Origin: Novosphingobium sp. G106
GTDB lineage: Bacteria; Pseudomonadota; Alphaproteobacteria; Sphingomonadales; Sphingomonadaceae
DNA: 64,000 nt
Assembly: GCF_019075875.1 (NCBI RefSeq)
Contig: NZ_JAHOOZ010000001.1
Coordinates: forward strand, 5,398,001 to 5,462,000
Direction: 5' to 3'
Both the position numbers and the translations under genes were made by a program. Every line of letters begins with the position of its first letter. The first letter of the stretch is position 1. Shown one piece after another: positions 49,737 through 58,811 of this stretch. The notes under the pieces are model-generated. The model saw only the letters and a program-made list of their open reading frames with translations. It did no database searches and had not been told where the DNA came from.

Positions 49737-50349
49737 ACTTCTTGCCGAGCCCCTCGGCCAGCATCTTCGCCGTGTCGGCGCTGGTCCAGTCGTGGCCGCC
49801 GACGTAGCGCCAGACTTCCTTGCCCGAAGCGTCGTAATAGACCGTCGTCGGCAGCGTGCTCGCGCCGTATTGGAAGGCGAGGTCGTTGCGCTGGTCGAGC
49901 CAGGGCTCGAGGTGCTTGAGGCCCTTGCCCTCGAGGAACGGCGCGACCTTCTCGGTGCCGGTCATGTCCTGCGACACGGTGAGCACCTTGATCTCGCCGC
50001 CGCGGGTCTCGGCCAGCTTGTCGAGCATCGGCAGTTCGAGCACGCAGGGCGCACACCAGGTCGCCCAAAGATTGACCAGCAGCGGCTTGCCCTTGAACGC
50101 GGCCAGCTTGGTCGTCTTGCCCGCGGCGTCGGTCAGCGAGAAGGCGGGCAGCGGACTGCCCTTGTGCGTGTAGTCGATCGCGCCGTTGAGACCTTTGGGC
50201 TCAACCGTGTCGGTCGGGATCGCGGCCGTCGAAGCCTGCGGTTGCGCCTTTTCGCCGCTCTCCCTATTGCAGCCCGCGACGGCAACGGCGAGCCCAAGGA
50301 CGGCGAGATTGAGCGAACGGAACGATAGCAAGGCAGGCTCCAATACCAT
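49735..50349 (-). CDS. TlpA-family thiol:disulfide lipoprotein (thioredoxin fold)
   Basis: A 204-residue exported thioredoxin-like protein. Residues 1-27 form a lipoprotein leader with lipobox AVAGC (lipidation at the Cys), then a ~40-residue linker. The thioredoxin domain has [22 protein letters not shown] with the redox WCAPC motif and a late cis-Pro region [13 protein letters not shown]. It should act in the periplasm in cytochrome c maturation or disulfide reduction. The ATG at 50349 shares a CATG with the argH start on the other strand, so the two genes diverge from overlapping start codons and each promoter must lie inside the other gene. Confidence 0.88.
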   Translation of the reverse strand: MVLEPALLSFRSLNLAVLGLAVAVAGCNRESGEKAQPQASTAAIPTDTVEPKGLNGAIDYTHKGSPLPAFSLTDAAGKTTKLAAFKGKPLLVNLWATWCAPCVLELPMLDKLAETRGGEIKVLTVSQDMTGTEKVAPFLEGKGLKHLEPWLDQRNDLAFQYGASTLPTTVYYDASGKEVWRYVGGHDWTSADTAKMLAEGLGKK

Positions 50350-51721
50350 GTGGGGCGGACGGTTCGCGGAAGGGCCGTCTGCGATCATGCGCGAGATAAA
50401 TGCCTCGATCCCCTTCGACAAGGCACTCTGGCGGCAGGACATAGCGGCATCGAAGGCCCATGTCGCGATGCTTGGTGCGCAAGGCATCGTCACGGCCGAG
50501 GATGCCAAGACGATCGCTGGCGGCCTCGACCAGGTCGCGGCCGAATACGAGGCTTCGGGCGTTCCCGAGAACTGGGACCTCGAAGACATCCACATGACCA
50601 CCGAGAGCCGGCTCGCCGAGCTGATCGGGCCCGCCGCCGGGCGCCTGCACACGGCGCGCAGCCGCAACGACCAGGTCGCGACCGACTTCCGCCTCTGGGT
50701 GCGCGATGCGATGGACCAGGCCGAAGCGGGGCTGGTCGAACTGCAGAAGGCACTCGTCACGCGCGCCGGCGAGCATGCGGACAGCATCATGCCCGGTTTC
50801 ACCCACCTGCAGACCGCGCAGCCGGTGACGCTGGGCCATCACCTCATGGCCTATTACGAGATGGCCGGGCGCGATCGCTCGCGTTTCGCCGATGCGCGCG
50901 CGCGGATGAACCGCTGCCCGCTGGGCGCCGCGGCGCTGGCGGGGACGGGCTTCCCGATCGACCGGGGTATGACCGCGGCGAGCCTCGGCTTCGACGGGCC
51001 GACGAACAACAGCCTCGATTCGGTGTCGGACCGCGACTTCGCGCTCGATTACCTGATGGCTGCCGCGCAATGCTCGCTGCACCTCTCGCGGCTGGCTGAG
51101 GAATTCATCATATGGGCGAGCCAGCCCTTCGGTTTCGCCGCGCTGCCCGACAGCCTGTCGACCGGCAGTTCGATCATGCCGCAGAAGAAGAACCCCGACG
51201 CGGCCGAACTGGTGCGCGGCCATTCGGGGCGGATCGTCGGCTGCCTGACCGCGCTGATGATCACGATGAAGGGCCTGCCGCTGGCCTATTCGAAGGACAT
51301 GCAGGACGACAAGCCGCCCGTGTTCGAAGCGGCGAGCCTGCTCGCCCTGTCGATCGCGGCGATGACCGGCATGGTGGCCGAGACCAATTTCCGCACGACA
51401 CGCATGCGCGCCGCCGCCGAGCTCGGCTATGCCACGGCGACCGACCTTGCCGACTGGCTGGTGCGCCAGGCGAACATCCCGTTCCGCGAGGCGCATCACA
51501 TCACCGGCGCCGCGGTGAAGCTGGCCGAAAGCCGCGGCGTGGCGCTCGATCAATTGCCGCTCGCCGACTTGCAAGCGATCGACGCGCGGATCACCGATGC
51601 GGTTTATGCCGCGCTCTCGGTCGAGGCTTCGGTTGCGGCGCGCGCCAGCCATGGCGGAACCGCGCCGGACGAGGTAAGGAAGCGCGTGGCCGAAGCGCGC
51701 GTGGCGCTAGGGCTGGAGTAA
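50348..51721 (+). CDS. argH: Argininosuccinate lyase
   Basis: A 457-residue protein that splits argininosuccinate into arginine and fumarate, the last step of arginine synthesis. It starts [13 protein letters not shown] and has [15 protein letters not shown], the [16 protein letters not shown] block with a catalytic His, and the fumarase-superfamily signature [12 protein letters not shown]. The ATG at 50348 gives the usual N-terminus. The small lipoprotein gene follows 4 bases after the stop and lysA after that, the common argH-lptM-lysA order of many Proteobacteria. Confidence 0.97.
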   Translation: MWGGRFAEGPSAIMREINASIPFDKALWRQDIAASKAHVAMLGAQGIVTAEDAKTIAGGLDQVAAEYEASGVPENWDLEDIHMTTESRLAELIGPAAGRLHTARSRNDQVATDFRLWVRDAMDQAEAGLVELQKALVTRAGEHADSIMPGFTHLQTAQPVTLGHHLMAYYEMAGRDRSRFADARARMNRCPLGAAALAGTGFPIDRGMTAASLGFDGPTNNSLDSVSDRDFALDYLMAAAQCSLHLSRLAEEFIIWASQPFGFAALPDSLSTGSSIMPQKKNPDAAELVRGHSGRIVGCLTALMITMKGLPLAYSKDMQDDKPPVFEAASLLALSIAAMTGMVAETNFRTTRMRAAAELGYATATDLADWLVRQANIPFREAHHITGAAVKLAESRGVALDQLPLADLQAIDARITDAVYAALSVEASVAARASHGGTAPDEVRKRVAEARVALGLE

Positions 51722-51725
51722 TTCG

Positions 51726-51965
51726 ATGCGCGTTGTAGCAGCCTTGGCGATCGTTCTGGCCCTGTCGGCCTGCGGCGTGCGCCGGGATCTCAAACCCCAG
51801 GCGGGCAAGTCGCTGCCGCCCGCACCCTATGGCCGCGAGGAACCGCGCGGGGCGAGCGCCCTGTTGGAGCCTTTGCCGCAGGCCGCGCCCGAACGCACCG
51901 TCGAGCTGCGACAGCGCTCCGAAGAACGCGCCGACGATCCCTTCGACCTTCCGCCCTCGGACTGA
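51726..51965 (+). CDS. lptM: Small lipoprotein, LptM (YifL)-like
   Basis: A 79-residue protein with a lipoprotein signal (VVAALAIVLALSAC, lipidated Cys16) followed by GVRRDL and a Pro/Glu-rich tail (PPAPYGREEPRG). Short Cys-G-x-(R/K)-G/D-L lipoproteins between argH or dapF and lysA belong to the LptM/YifL family, shown in Escherichia coli to help the LptD translocon mature its disulfides. Assignment rests on size, lipobox and gene order; the tail is not conserved enough to be sure. It starts 4 bases after argH and ends 33 bases before lysA. Confidence 0.78.
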   Translation: MRVVAALAIVLALSACGVRRDLKPQAGKSLPPAPYGREEPRGASALLEPLPQAAPERTVELRQRSEERADDPFDLPPSD

Positions 51966-51998
51966 CCTGTTCGTCTTCGGGGCAAACCGAGAAAATCC

Positions 51999-53258
51999 AT
52001 GGACCATTTCGACCTGAACAATGGCGTGCTTCACGCCGAGGACGTGCCTTTGACCGCGATCGCCGACGCGGTGGGCACGCCCGTCTATGTCTATTCGCGC
52101 GCCACCTTGACGCGCCACGCCCGCGTCTTCCGCGATGCCCTGGGCATCCTTCCCAGCAAGCACATCGCCTTCGCGGTGAAGTCCAATCCCAACCTTGCCG
52201 TGCTCAAGCTGCTGGCCAAGGAAGGCTACGGGGCCGATGTCGTCTCGGGCGGCGAGATGGAGCGCGCGCTGGCCGCCGGCATGGCGCCCGATGGCATCGT
52301 CTTCTCGGGCGTCGGCAAGACCGCGGCCGAGCTGGTCCGCGGGCTCGAAGCCGGCATCGGCCAGTTCAACCTCGAATCCGAAGAGGAAGGCATCGAACTC
52401 GCGGCCCTGGCCGCGGAGCGCGGGCTGGCCGCACCCGCGGTGCTGCGGGTCAATCCCGATGTCGATGCCCAGACGCACGGCAAGATCTCCACCGGCAAGG
52501 CCGAGAACAAGTTCGGGGTGCCTTACGATAAGGCTGCGGGGATCTATGCACGCCTGGCCGCCTTGCCGGGGCTGACCATGCGCGGCCTCGCGGTTCACAT
52601 CGGCAGCCAGCTTGCCAATCTCGACCCGATGGAAGCCGCTTTCGCGCGGCTGGGCGACCTGATGCACGCGATCCGCGGCGCCGGGCACACGATCACCCAC
52701 ATGGACCTCGGCGGTGGCGTCGGCGTCCCCTACAAGGCTGGCGACGTCTATCCGAGCCCGGCGGACTACGCGGCGATGGTCGCGCGCGTCACGGGCAATT
52801 GGGGCGTCACGCTGATGTTCGAGCCGGGCCGGATCATCACCGGCAATTCGGGCGTGCTGATCACCCGCGTGATCCGTGTGAAGCCGGGCGTGACCTCGCC
52901 CTTCGTCATCGTCGACGCTGCGATGAACGACCTCGCGCGGCCGGCGCTCTACGACGCCTGGCACGACATCGTCGCGGTCCAGCCCAGCGGCGAGCGCTTC
53001 ACCGCGCATGTCGTCGGCCCAATCTGCGAAAGCTCGGACACGTTCGCCATGGGCCGCGAAATGGACCTGGTGAAGCCCGGCGACCTCGCCGTGTTCCGCA
53101 CGGCCGGGGCCTATGGCGCGACGATGGCCAACACCTACAACAGCCGCGCGCTGGTGCCCGAGGTCATGGTCGACGGCGATCGCTGGGCCGTGGTTGCCGA
53201 GCGCATCGACCCCGCCGCGATCCTCGCCGCCGAGCGTGTGCCGGACTGGCTGGAATGA
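51999..53258 (+). CDS. lysA: Diaminopimelate decarboxylase
   Basis: A 419-residue fold-III PLP enzyme converting meso-diaminopimelate to lysine. It has FAVKSNPNLAVLKLLA with the PLP lysine, DVVSGGEMERAL, HIGSQLANLDPM, LGGGVGVPYKAG, MFEPGRIITGNSG, and GPICESSDTFA near 335 with the active-site Cys. The length fits the family. It lies after argH and lptM and its stop overlaps the next start (ATGA). Confidence 0.97.
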   Translation: MDHFDLNNGVLHAEDVPLTAIADAVGTPVYVYSRATLTRHARVFRDALGILPSKHIAFAVKSNPNLAVLKLLAKEGYGADVVSGGEMERALAAGMAPDGIVFSGVGKTAAELVRGLEAGIGQFNLESEEEGIELAALAAERGLAAPAVLRVNPDVDAQTHGKISTGKAENKFGVPYDKAAGIYARLAALPGLTMRGLAVHIGSQLANLDPMEAAFARLGDLMHAIRGAGHTITHMDLGGGVGVPYKAGDVYPSPADYAAMVARVTGNWGVTLMFEPGRIITGNSGVLITRVIRVKPGVTSPFVIVDAAMNDLARPALYDAWHDIVAVQPSGERFTAHVVGPICESSDTFAMGREMDLVKPGDLAVFRTAGAYGATMANTYNSRALVPEVMVDGDRWAVVAERIDPAAILAAERVPDWLE

Positions 53259-54019
53259 TCCAGGCACTACCTCTCTTCCACCGCATCGCCGGCCAGCCGG
53301 TGATCGTGCTGGGCGAGGGGGAGGCGGCCGAGGCCAAGCGGCGGCTGGTCGAGCGGGCCGGCGGGGTGGTCGTCAGTGAGGAGAACCAGGCGGCGCGGCT
53401 GGCCTTCGTCGCGCTCGATGCGCCCGAGGAAGCCGCCGCGCGGCTGCGCGCGCGGGGCCTGCTGGTCAACGTCGTCGACCGTCCCGAGCTTTGCGATTTC
53501 ACCGCCCCGTCGATCCTCGATCGCTCGCCCGTGCTGATCGCGATCGGCACCGGCGGGGCCTCGGCAGGCTTGGCCAAGGCATTGCGACTGCGGCTCGAAG
53601 CCCTGCTGCCGCAGGCGCTCGGCCGGCTAGCCGAGGGGCTGGGCGCGGCGCGGACAAAGCTCGGCCAGCGCTGGCCCGACGCCGGCGATCGCCGCCGCGC
53701 GCTCGACGCGGCCCTGGGCGAGGGCGGCGCGCTTGACCCGCTGCGGGCTGACAGTGCCGATCGGATCGATGCCTGGCTGGGCGAAGCGAGCGGGGTTGAG
53801 CCCAGCGGCGTAGTCGAGATCCGCCTACGCAGCGGTGATCCCGAAGACCTCACCTTACGCGAAGCGCGGTTGCTCGGTTCGGCCGACCTATTGGCGCACG
53901 AGGCGGGCGTGCCCGAGGCGGTGCTGGAGCGCGCGCGGGCCGATGCTGCGAGAGTGGTCGTGGTTGCTGGAGAGGCACCACCCGAACGGCAGGGCTTGGT
54001 CATCGTCATTCGCATATAA
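53255..54019 (+). CDS. Siroheme synthase-like protein (precorrin-2 dehydrogenase/ferrochelatase part with SUMT remnant)
   Basis: A 254-residue protein. Residues 1-160 match the dehydrogenase-chelatase half of CysG: PLFHRIAGQPVIVLGEGEAAEAK (NAD motif), VNVVDRPELCDFTAPS with the aspartate equivalent to the catalytic one (Asp75), and IAIGTGGASAGLAKALR. Residues ~186-234 (VVEIRLRSGDPEDLTLREARLL...) look like the first ~50 residues of the methyltransferase (SUMT) half, after which the protein ends instead of continuing ~200 residues. So it seems a full siroheme synthase has lost most of its methyltransferase domain. It would turn precorrin-2 into siroheme. The start overlaps lysA by 4 bases. Confidence 0.8.
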   Translation: MIQALPLFHRIAGQPVIVLGEGEAAEAKRRLVERAGGVVVSEENQAARLAFVALDAPEEAAARLRARGLLVNVVDRPELCDFTAPSILDRSPVLIAIGTGGASAGLAKALRLRLEALLPQALGRLAEGLGAARTKLGQRWPDAGDRRRALDAALGEGGALDPLRADSADRIDAWLGEASGVEPSGVVEIRLRSGDPEDLTLREARLLGSADLLAHEAGVPEAVLERARADAARVVVVAGEAPPERQGLVIVIRI

Positions 54020-54023
54020 CCAT

Positions 54024-54053
54024 TTGAAAAATATGCGATTACAATCTTTTAAT
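54024..54053 (+). promoter_or_regulatory. Candidate sigma70-type promoter of the small-peptide cassette
   Basis: TTGAAA (54024-54029) and TTTAAT (54048-54053) with an 18-bp spacer lie in a short AT-rich island right after the siroheme-synthase-like gene and 75 bp before the 54-aa gene. By-eye match only. Confidence 0.4.
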
Positions 54054-54127
54054 TCGGGTTGAGGCACCCGCTTCGACACACTCCCCCAGGCGGGGCGATC
54101 GGGCTCCGCATGCCAGGGAGCTCTGCC

Positions 54128-54292
54128 ATGAACCTGCCCAAGATCGACCTTTCGACTCTGCCCGACCTGCACCACCTGACTGGCCTGTTCGGCAGCCTCG
54201 TCGACGCCGCCCGCGTCCAGTCGTCGGACGACACGATCGTCATTCTGATGACGTTTCTCTACGAACTGAACCCGACCCGCGGCCTGTTCTGA
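54128..54292 (+). CDS. Small peptide (54 aa), possible precursor or regulatory peptide
   Basis: A 54-residue peptide with GGGAG at 7 bases before its ATG. It has no signal peptide, no Cys, an amphipathic middle (LTGLFGSLVDAARV) and a hydrophobic C-terminal part (DDTIVILMTFLYELNPTRGLF). It is encoded 10 bases before two proteins of unknown function, one cupin-like, as in clusters where a small gene makes the substrate of nearby enzymes. Equally it may be a small structural or membrane-associated protein. I recognise no family. Codon use is like its neighbours. Confidence 0.7.
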   Translation: MNLPKIDLSTLPDLHHLTGLFGSLVDAARVQSSDDTIVILMTFLYELNPTRGLF

Positions 54293-54302
54293 GGACACCG
54301 GG

Positions 54303-55280
54303 GTGATCGTTCATCCCGCACTGCGCGCGCTGCGGAGCGATTCCGCTCCGCAGCGCGACGCGCAGGAGCGGCTCTACGCCGCGGTAGGCGCCTGGCGCCG
54401 CGAACCGCAGGCGGCGGCCATGCTCGCCGAGCTTGCTAATTATGCCGAGGGCCGCGCACTAGCCGACTGCACGGCGTTGGCTGCGCTGTTCGACGAAGGC
54501 GATGCGACGGCCCTGCCGCTGATGCAGGGCTTCGCCGCCGCCGCCGCACACGGCCTGACCGAAGCACCGCTCGGCTACCTGCCGCTACGCCATTTCAGCG
54601 ACGGGGTGATCTCCACCCTGCTGCTCGGCAACGCCGGCGCGGTGACGCTGTCGCTGGTCGCGGTCGACGGCGCCGGCCTTGCCGCGCGGCCGACACCGAC
54701 CGCGGTCGATTTTCGCCCGAGTGAGGTCGCCGAACACGTGCTGGCGGGTTCGGCCAGCGCGGAATTGATAGGTTGCCGGCCGGTCAGCGACAGCGCAGCG
54801 CAACTCGACCGCCGCCCGATCGCACTGGCGCCGGGCCGCGCGATCCATCGCGACGGCGCGAACACGGCGCTGCTGCTCGGCGACGTCTCCTCCTGCCTCG
54901 TCACCCTGCGGCTGCAGCGTCGGCGTGCCGAGGACGGGCCGACGCGCGAGTATGCACTGGGCGATGGCCGCCTGCTGCATCTTGCCGCAAGCAATCCGCG
55001 CGACAGCCGGCTCGAGCTGATGATGGCGCTCGCTGGCCGCATGGGTCGTAGCGATGCCGCGCCGCCGATCGCCGCGCTCGCGCTTGGCGAAGGCAGCACC
55101 GCGCTGCGTTGGCAGGCGCTGCGCGAGTGTCTGGCGCTCGATACGCTGACCGGCTTCCAGGCGCTCTGCGCTGTCGCCGCGTCTCCCGGCGATCCGCTCG
55201 CGGCCACGGCCGGCGCCTTGCGGGCGCAGCTCATCGAAACCTATCCGCAACTCAAGCAGGTCGACCTATGCCCCGCGTAA
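54303..55280 (+). CDS. Unknown protein next to the small peptide gene
   Basis: A 325-residue protein with a GTG start 10 bases after the peptide gene. The N-terminal ~130 residues are alpha-helical and Ala-rich (AQERLYAAVGAWRREPQAAAMLAELANYAEG); the centre has beta-type stretches (GVISTLLLGNAGAVTLSLVAVDG, NTALLLGDVSSCLVTLRLQ) and the C-terminus is helical (TALRWQALRECLALDTLTGFQAL). I see no known active-site motif. Its end overlaps the next gene by 13 bases, so the two are coupled and probably act together. Function unknown. Confidence 0.8.
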   Translation: MIVHPALRALRSDSAPQRDAQERLYAAVGAWRREPQAAAMLAELANYAEGRALADCTALAALFDEGDATALPLMQGFAAAAAHGLTEAPLGYLPLRHFSDGVISTLLLGNAGAVTLSLVAVDGAGLAARPTPTAVDFRPSEVAEHVLAGSASAELIGCRPVSDSAAQLDRRPIALAPGRAIHRDGANTALLLGDVSSCLVTLRLQRRRAEDGPTREYALGDGRLLHLAASNPRDSRLELMMALAGRMGRSDAAPPIAALALGEGSTALRWQALRECLALDTLTGFQALCAVAASPGDPLAATAGALRAQLIETYPQLKQVDLCPA

Positions 55281-56176
55281 TAGACTATGCCAACGACACC
55301 ACCGCGAGCGTCGCCGAATGCGTCGACGAACTGCGCGCCAGGGGCTTCGAGCCGACCGACGAGGAGAGCTTGCAGCACGCCGCCGGCTTGCTGCGGCGGC
55401 TCGGCAACGACCGTACCTTCCTCGGCGATCTGCTGGTCGAGGAACTGAGCAAAGGCACGCGCGACGACGAGGGCATGGCTTCCTACGGCCCGCAGGTCAT
55501 CATGCTCTCGCCCGCCGGCGCGGCGCCGGACTTCTTCCTGCGCGCCAACATCTGGCCTTCGCCCGACGAGCACGCGATGCGCGCCAGCGGCGCCTCGACT
55601 TTCGTCTATGGCGTGCCGCACGATCACAATTTCGACTTCCTGACGCTCGGCTACTTCGGCCCCGGCTACTGGAGCGACTACTACGAATACGATTACGCGA
55701 GCGTGGAGGGCTGGCGCGGCGAGCCGGCGGACTTGCGCTTCGCCGAGCGGACGCGGCTCGAAGAAGGCAAGATCATGCACTACCGTGCGCACCGCGACAT
55801 CCACGCGCAGCACGCGGCCGACGCGCTGTCGGTCTCGATCAACGTGGTGCACGCGGGCTCGGCGCAAGGCTGGCTCGACCAGTACCGCTTCGATCTGGGC
55901 GCCGGGCGCGTCACCGGCATCCTCAACAACGGCGCGAGCGAAGCTTTCGTACGGATCGCGGTCGGGCTGGGCAGCGAGGAGGCGAAGGACCTGGCCTGGC
56001 GCTTCGGCAAGGCCCATCCCAGCGACCGTATGCGCCTCGCCGCCTGGTCTGCGCTGGCTTCGATCTCGATCGATCCCGATACAGTCTGGAAAGAGGCTGA
56101 GCGGGCGGGCAGCCGGTTAGTGGCAGCTGAGGCGAGGGCGTGCCGGCGTGAGTTGGAGGCCATTCCCGTCGGCTGA
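55268..56176 (+). CDS. Unknown protein, cupin-like core, next to the small peptide gene
   Basis: A 302-residue protein. The middle has VYGVPHDHNFDFLTLGYFGPG, an HxH pattern close to cupin motif 1, then about 65 residues later GKIMHYRAHRDIHAQHAADALSVSIN, a His-rich strand like cupin motif 2. A metal-bound beta-barrel enzyme (for example an oxygenase or epimerase) is the most economical reading. The C-terminal third is helical and ends RRELEAIPVG. It overlaps the previous gene by 13 bases. With the 54-aa gene it forms a three-gene cassette. Not recognised; enzymatic activity is inferred. Confidence 0.8.
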   Translation: MPRVIDYANDTTASVAECVDELRARGFEPTDEESLQHAAGLLRRLGNDRTFLGDLLVEELSKGTRDDEGMASYGPQVIMLSPAGAAPDFFLRANIWPSPDEHAMRASGASTFVYGVPHDHNFDFLTLGYFGPGYWSDYYEYDYASVEGWRGEPADLRFAERTRLEEGKIMHYRAHRDIHAQHAADALSVSINVVHAGSAQGWLDQYRFDLGAGRVTGILNNGASEAFVRIAVGLGSEEAKDLAWRFGKAHPSDRMRLAAWSALASISIDPDTVWKEAERAGSRLVAAEARACRRELEAIPVG

Positions 56177-56196
56177 CGATCTGCTACCATCGCCCA

Positions 56197-57225
56197 ATGC
56201 TCGATCGCCGCACCGCCGTCCTAGGCCTTGGAATTCTGCCGTTTGCGGCTGGTTCCGCGCTTTCCGCTCCGCCTCCGCCGCTGCGCAAACCACCGCGCCT
56301 CAAGGCTGGCGACACGGTTGCGCTGATCGAGCCCGCGGGCTTCACCGAGGACAAGTTCGACCTCGAACAGGTGCTCGCCACGATTCGCGCGATGGGGCTG
56401 GTGCCCAAGCCCGCGCCGCACGTGATGAAGCGCTACGGCTACCTCGCCGGCACCGACAAGGACCGCGCGGCGGACATCGACGCGGTCTATGCCGACAAGG
56501 ACGTCCGCGCGGTCTTCGCGGTGCGCGGTGGCTGGGGCTCGGCGCGGGTGCTGCCCTATCTCGACTGGGACGTAATCCGCGCCAATCCCAAACTGCTGGT
56601 CGGCTTTAGCGACGTAACCGCGTTGCACCTCGCTTTCGCAGCGAAGACCGGCTGTCCGACGATCCACGGCCCCGGCGCGGCGAGCTCCTGGGGAGCGCTG
56701 TCATGGGACTCGTTCCGCCGGCTGGCTTTTCTCGGCGAGACCCCGACCTGGCGCAGCCCCGCACCCAGCGAAGACCGCCTCGCGCCGCGCAGCGGCATCC
56801 GCACCTTCCGCGGCGGCAAGGCGAGCGGGCGCCTGCTCGGCGGCAACCTTGCGGTGCTTTCGGCCATGGTCGGCACGCCCTACATGCCCGACTTCACCGG
56901 CGCGATCCTGTTCCTCGAAGAGACGGGCGAGGCCGAATACCGCCTCGACCGCATGCTGACCCAGCTCGGCCTTGCGGGCATCCTCGGAAAGGTCGCCGGC
57001 GTGGTCTTCGGCCAGTGCACGCGCTGCACGGGCGAGGAGGCCAACTACAGCGGCTTCACCGTGTCCGAAGTGCTCGACCAGCACTTCGCCCCGCTAGCTG
57101 TGCCCGCCTTCCAGGGCGCGCTGATCGGCCACATCGCCAACCAGTTCTCGATGCCAGTGGGGATCGAGGCGGAGATCGATGCCGATGCGGGGACGATCCG
57201 GATATTGGAGCCGGTGGTTACCTAA
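56197..57225 (+). CDS. LD-carboxypeptidase (peptidase S66 family, LdcA/MccF type)
   Basis: A 342-residue serine peptidase with a possible Tat-type leader ([19 protein letters not shown]). It has [16 protein letters not shown], the nucleophile Ser138 in [27 protein letters not shown] with the catalytic Glu, and a late [14 protein letters not shown] with the His. S66 peptidases recycle peptidoglycan (LdcA) or inactivate peptidyl-nucleotides such as microcin C (MccF). Position 20 bases after the unknown cassette allows either role. The stop overlaps the convergent ruvX stop by 4 bases. Confidence 0.9.
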   Translation: MLDRRTAVLGLGILPFAAGSALSAPPPPLRKPPRLKAGDTVALIEPAGFTEDKFDLEQVLATIRAMGLVPKPAPHVMKRYGYLAGTDKDRAADIDAVYADKDVRAVFAVRGGWGSARVLPYLDWDVIRANPKLLVGFSDVTALHLAFAAKTGCPTIHGPGAASSWGALSWDSFRRLAFLGETPTWRSPAPSEDRLAPRSGIRTFRGGKASGRLLGGNLAVLSAMVGTPYMPDFTGAILFLEETGEAEYRLDRMLTQLGLAGILGKVAGVVFGQCTRCTGEEANYSGFTVSEVLDQHFAPLAVPAFQGALIGHIANQFSMPVGIEAEIDADAGTIRILEPVVT

Positions 57226-57710
57226 AGCATACCCCCTGCCAACGCATCAATCGCGCCCTGCAAAATCACCGCCGCCGCGGCCGAATCGATCCGCTCGGCC
57301 CGCTTGGCCCGGCTCATGTCCTGCTCGATCAGCCCGCGTTCGGCGCCGACGGTCGACCAGCGCTCGTCCCACAGCAGGATCGGCAGGCCGAGCACGGCCA
57401 GGTTCCTCGCATAGGCCCGGCTCGACTGGGAGCGGGGGCCTTCGCTGGCGTCCATGTTGAGCGGCAGGCCGATGACGAAGCCCTTGACCGAGCGTTCCTT
57501 CGCCAGCGCGCTCAGCAGTTCCTTGTCGGCGCCGAACTTGCCGCGCTTCAGCGTCTTGCCCGGCGAGGCGAAGCGCCAGCCGGCGTCGCAGAAGGCCGTG
57601 CCGATCGTCTGGGTACCGAGGTCGAGCCCGATCAGCGCGCCGCCCGCGGGCAGCGCATCGCGGAACTCCAGTGCGGAGGTCGTGATCAGTGCTGCTGGTT
57701 GGCTTGCCAT
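57222..57710 (-). CDS. ruvX: Holliday junction resolvase-like RuvX/YqgF
   Basis: A 162-residue RNase H-fold protein with [17 protein letters not shown] (first acidic motif), [19 protein letters not shown] and [11 protein letters not shown] with further acidic residues, and [16 protein letters not shown] at the end, all signatures of YqgF/RuvX. The family is implicated in pre-16S rRNA 5' processing and recombination. It overlaps the DUF3089 gene by 25 bases at its start, so they are coupled, and its stop overlaps the S66 gene. Confidence 0.93.
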   Translation of the reverse strand: MASQPAALITTSALEFRDALPAGGALIGLDLGTQTIGTAFCDAGWRFASPGKTLKRGKFGADKELLSALAKERSVKGFVIGLPLNMDASEGPRSQSSRAYARNLAVLGLPILLWDERWSTVGAERGLIEQDMSRAKRAERIDSAAAAVILQGAIDALAGGML

Positions 57711-58807
57711 GCCGCTACCCGTTTCGCGACGTCGGCGCGCAGATTGGCCCAGAACAGCGGGATGTCATAGACGTGATAGTTGTTCCCCGGGCCGACATAG
57801 GGCCCCATCTTGGGCGGATCGCCGATATAGAGGAAGCCGTCTGGCCCGCAGCGCGCCGGGACCATCGCCGGGATCAGCGCGCCGGTCTTCTTCTCCAGAT
57901 CGGGTACCAGCGTGCCGAGGTTGGCTTTCGCCTCCGCCTGGCCGCCTGCGGCGCCGGTCAGCGGGTTGGTGCAGAGGAAGGCACTGCCGCCCACCGGCTT
58001 GCCGTCGAGGCCAGGGCGCGCGGCGTAGCTCTCGAGCAGCATGTGGTTGTCGGCCGGCTCGGCGAAGGACAGCCAGCTGACCACGCAGCCCGGCTGGTCG
58101 TCGCGCGCGCAGGCGGGCAGGCCCATCATCTGCAGGTCGTGCCCGAGCGAGATCGGCCAGCCGATCGCGTAGACCGCGGCGATTCGCTTGGCGAGCGGGG
58201 TGCCGGCGACGCGGTCGCGCAGCAGGCGCTTGAGGTGCAGCGCGCCCTGGCTGTGGCCGGCGAGGACGATCGGCTGGTCCTTGGCCGTTCCCGCGACGAA
58301 GGCGTCGAAGGCCAGGAGGACGTCGGCATAGGCGGCGTCGATCGCCTCGTTCGCCTGGGGTTCGTCGGTCAGGAAGGCGCCGAAGGCGGCCTGGCGATAG
58401 CGCGGCGCCCAGAGGTCTGGGCTGGCGTTGAAGGCGCTTGCCATGCCGCGGACGAAAGTCTCGGCCAGATCGCGCGACTTGGCGTCGTCCAGCGGCGCGT
58501 TCCACTGCGCCTTTTCCAGATAGGAGGTCGGGTGGATGAAGAACACGGCCGCAGGCAGCGTGGTGGCCTCGGGCTTGAAACCGGGCGGCAGCCAGTGCGA
58601 CGGGTCTTTCGCGCCGAGCCCGGGGCGGGCGATCCACATCGCCGGATCGTCATAGACATTGGCGGCCAGCGCGCGCTGCGGCGTGAACTTGGCGGTCGGG
58701 ACGAAGGCGATCTTGGTCAGGCTGTCGGACCACAGCACCAGCGCCACGGCGCCGGCGAGCAGCAGCACGACGAGCACCGCCATGATGTAGAGGAATTTCC
58801 GTACCAA
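57686..58807 (-). CDS. DUF3089 alpha/beta-hydrolase-like protein, membrane anchored
   Basis: A 373-residue protein with an N-terminal membrane anchor ([22 protein letters not shown]) and an exported hydrolase domain. It has [39 protein letters not shown] with the nucleophile Ser in GHSQG, and a late [15 protein letters not shown] with the His, matching DUF3089 of alpha/beta hydrolase fold. Activity is unknown but probably esterase-like on the periplasmic side. It sits between ruvX (25-base overlap) and the AI-2E family gene (4-base gap), in a leftward operon. Confidence 0.88.
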   Translation of the reverse strand: MVRKFLYIMAVLVVLLLAGAVALVLWSDSLTKIAFVPTAKFTPQRALAANVYDDPAMWIARPGLGAKDPSHWLPPGFKPEATTLPAAVFFIHPTSYLEKAQWNAPLDDAKSRDLAETFVRGMASAFNASPDLWAPRYRQAAFGAFLTDEPQANEAIDAAYADVLLAFDAFVAGTAKDQPIVLAGHSQGALHLKRLLRDRVAGTPLAKRIAAVYAIGWPISLGHDLQMMGLPACARDDQPGCVVSWLSFAEPADNHMLLESYAARPGLDGKPVGGSAFLCTNPLTGAAGGQAEAKANLGTLVPDLEKKTGALIPAMVPARCGPDGFLYIGDPPKMGPYVGPGNNYHVYDIPLFWANLRADVAKRVAAWQANQQH

Positions 58808-58811
58808 GCTG

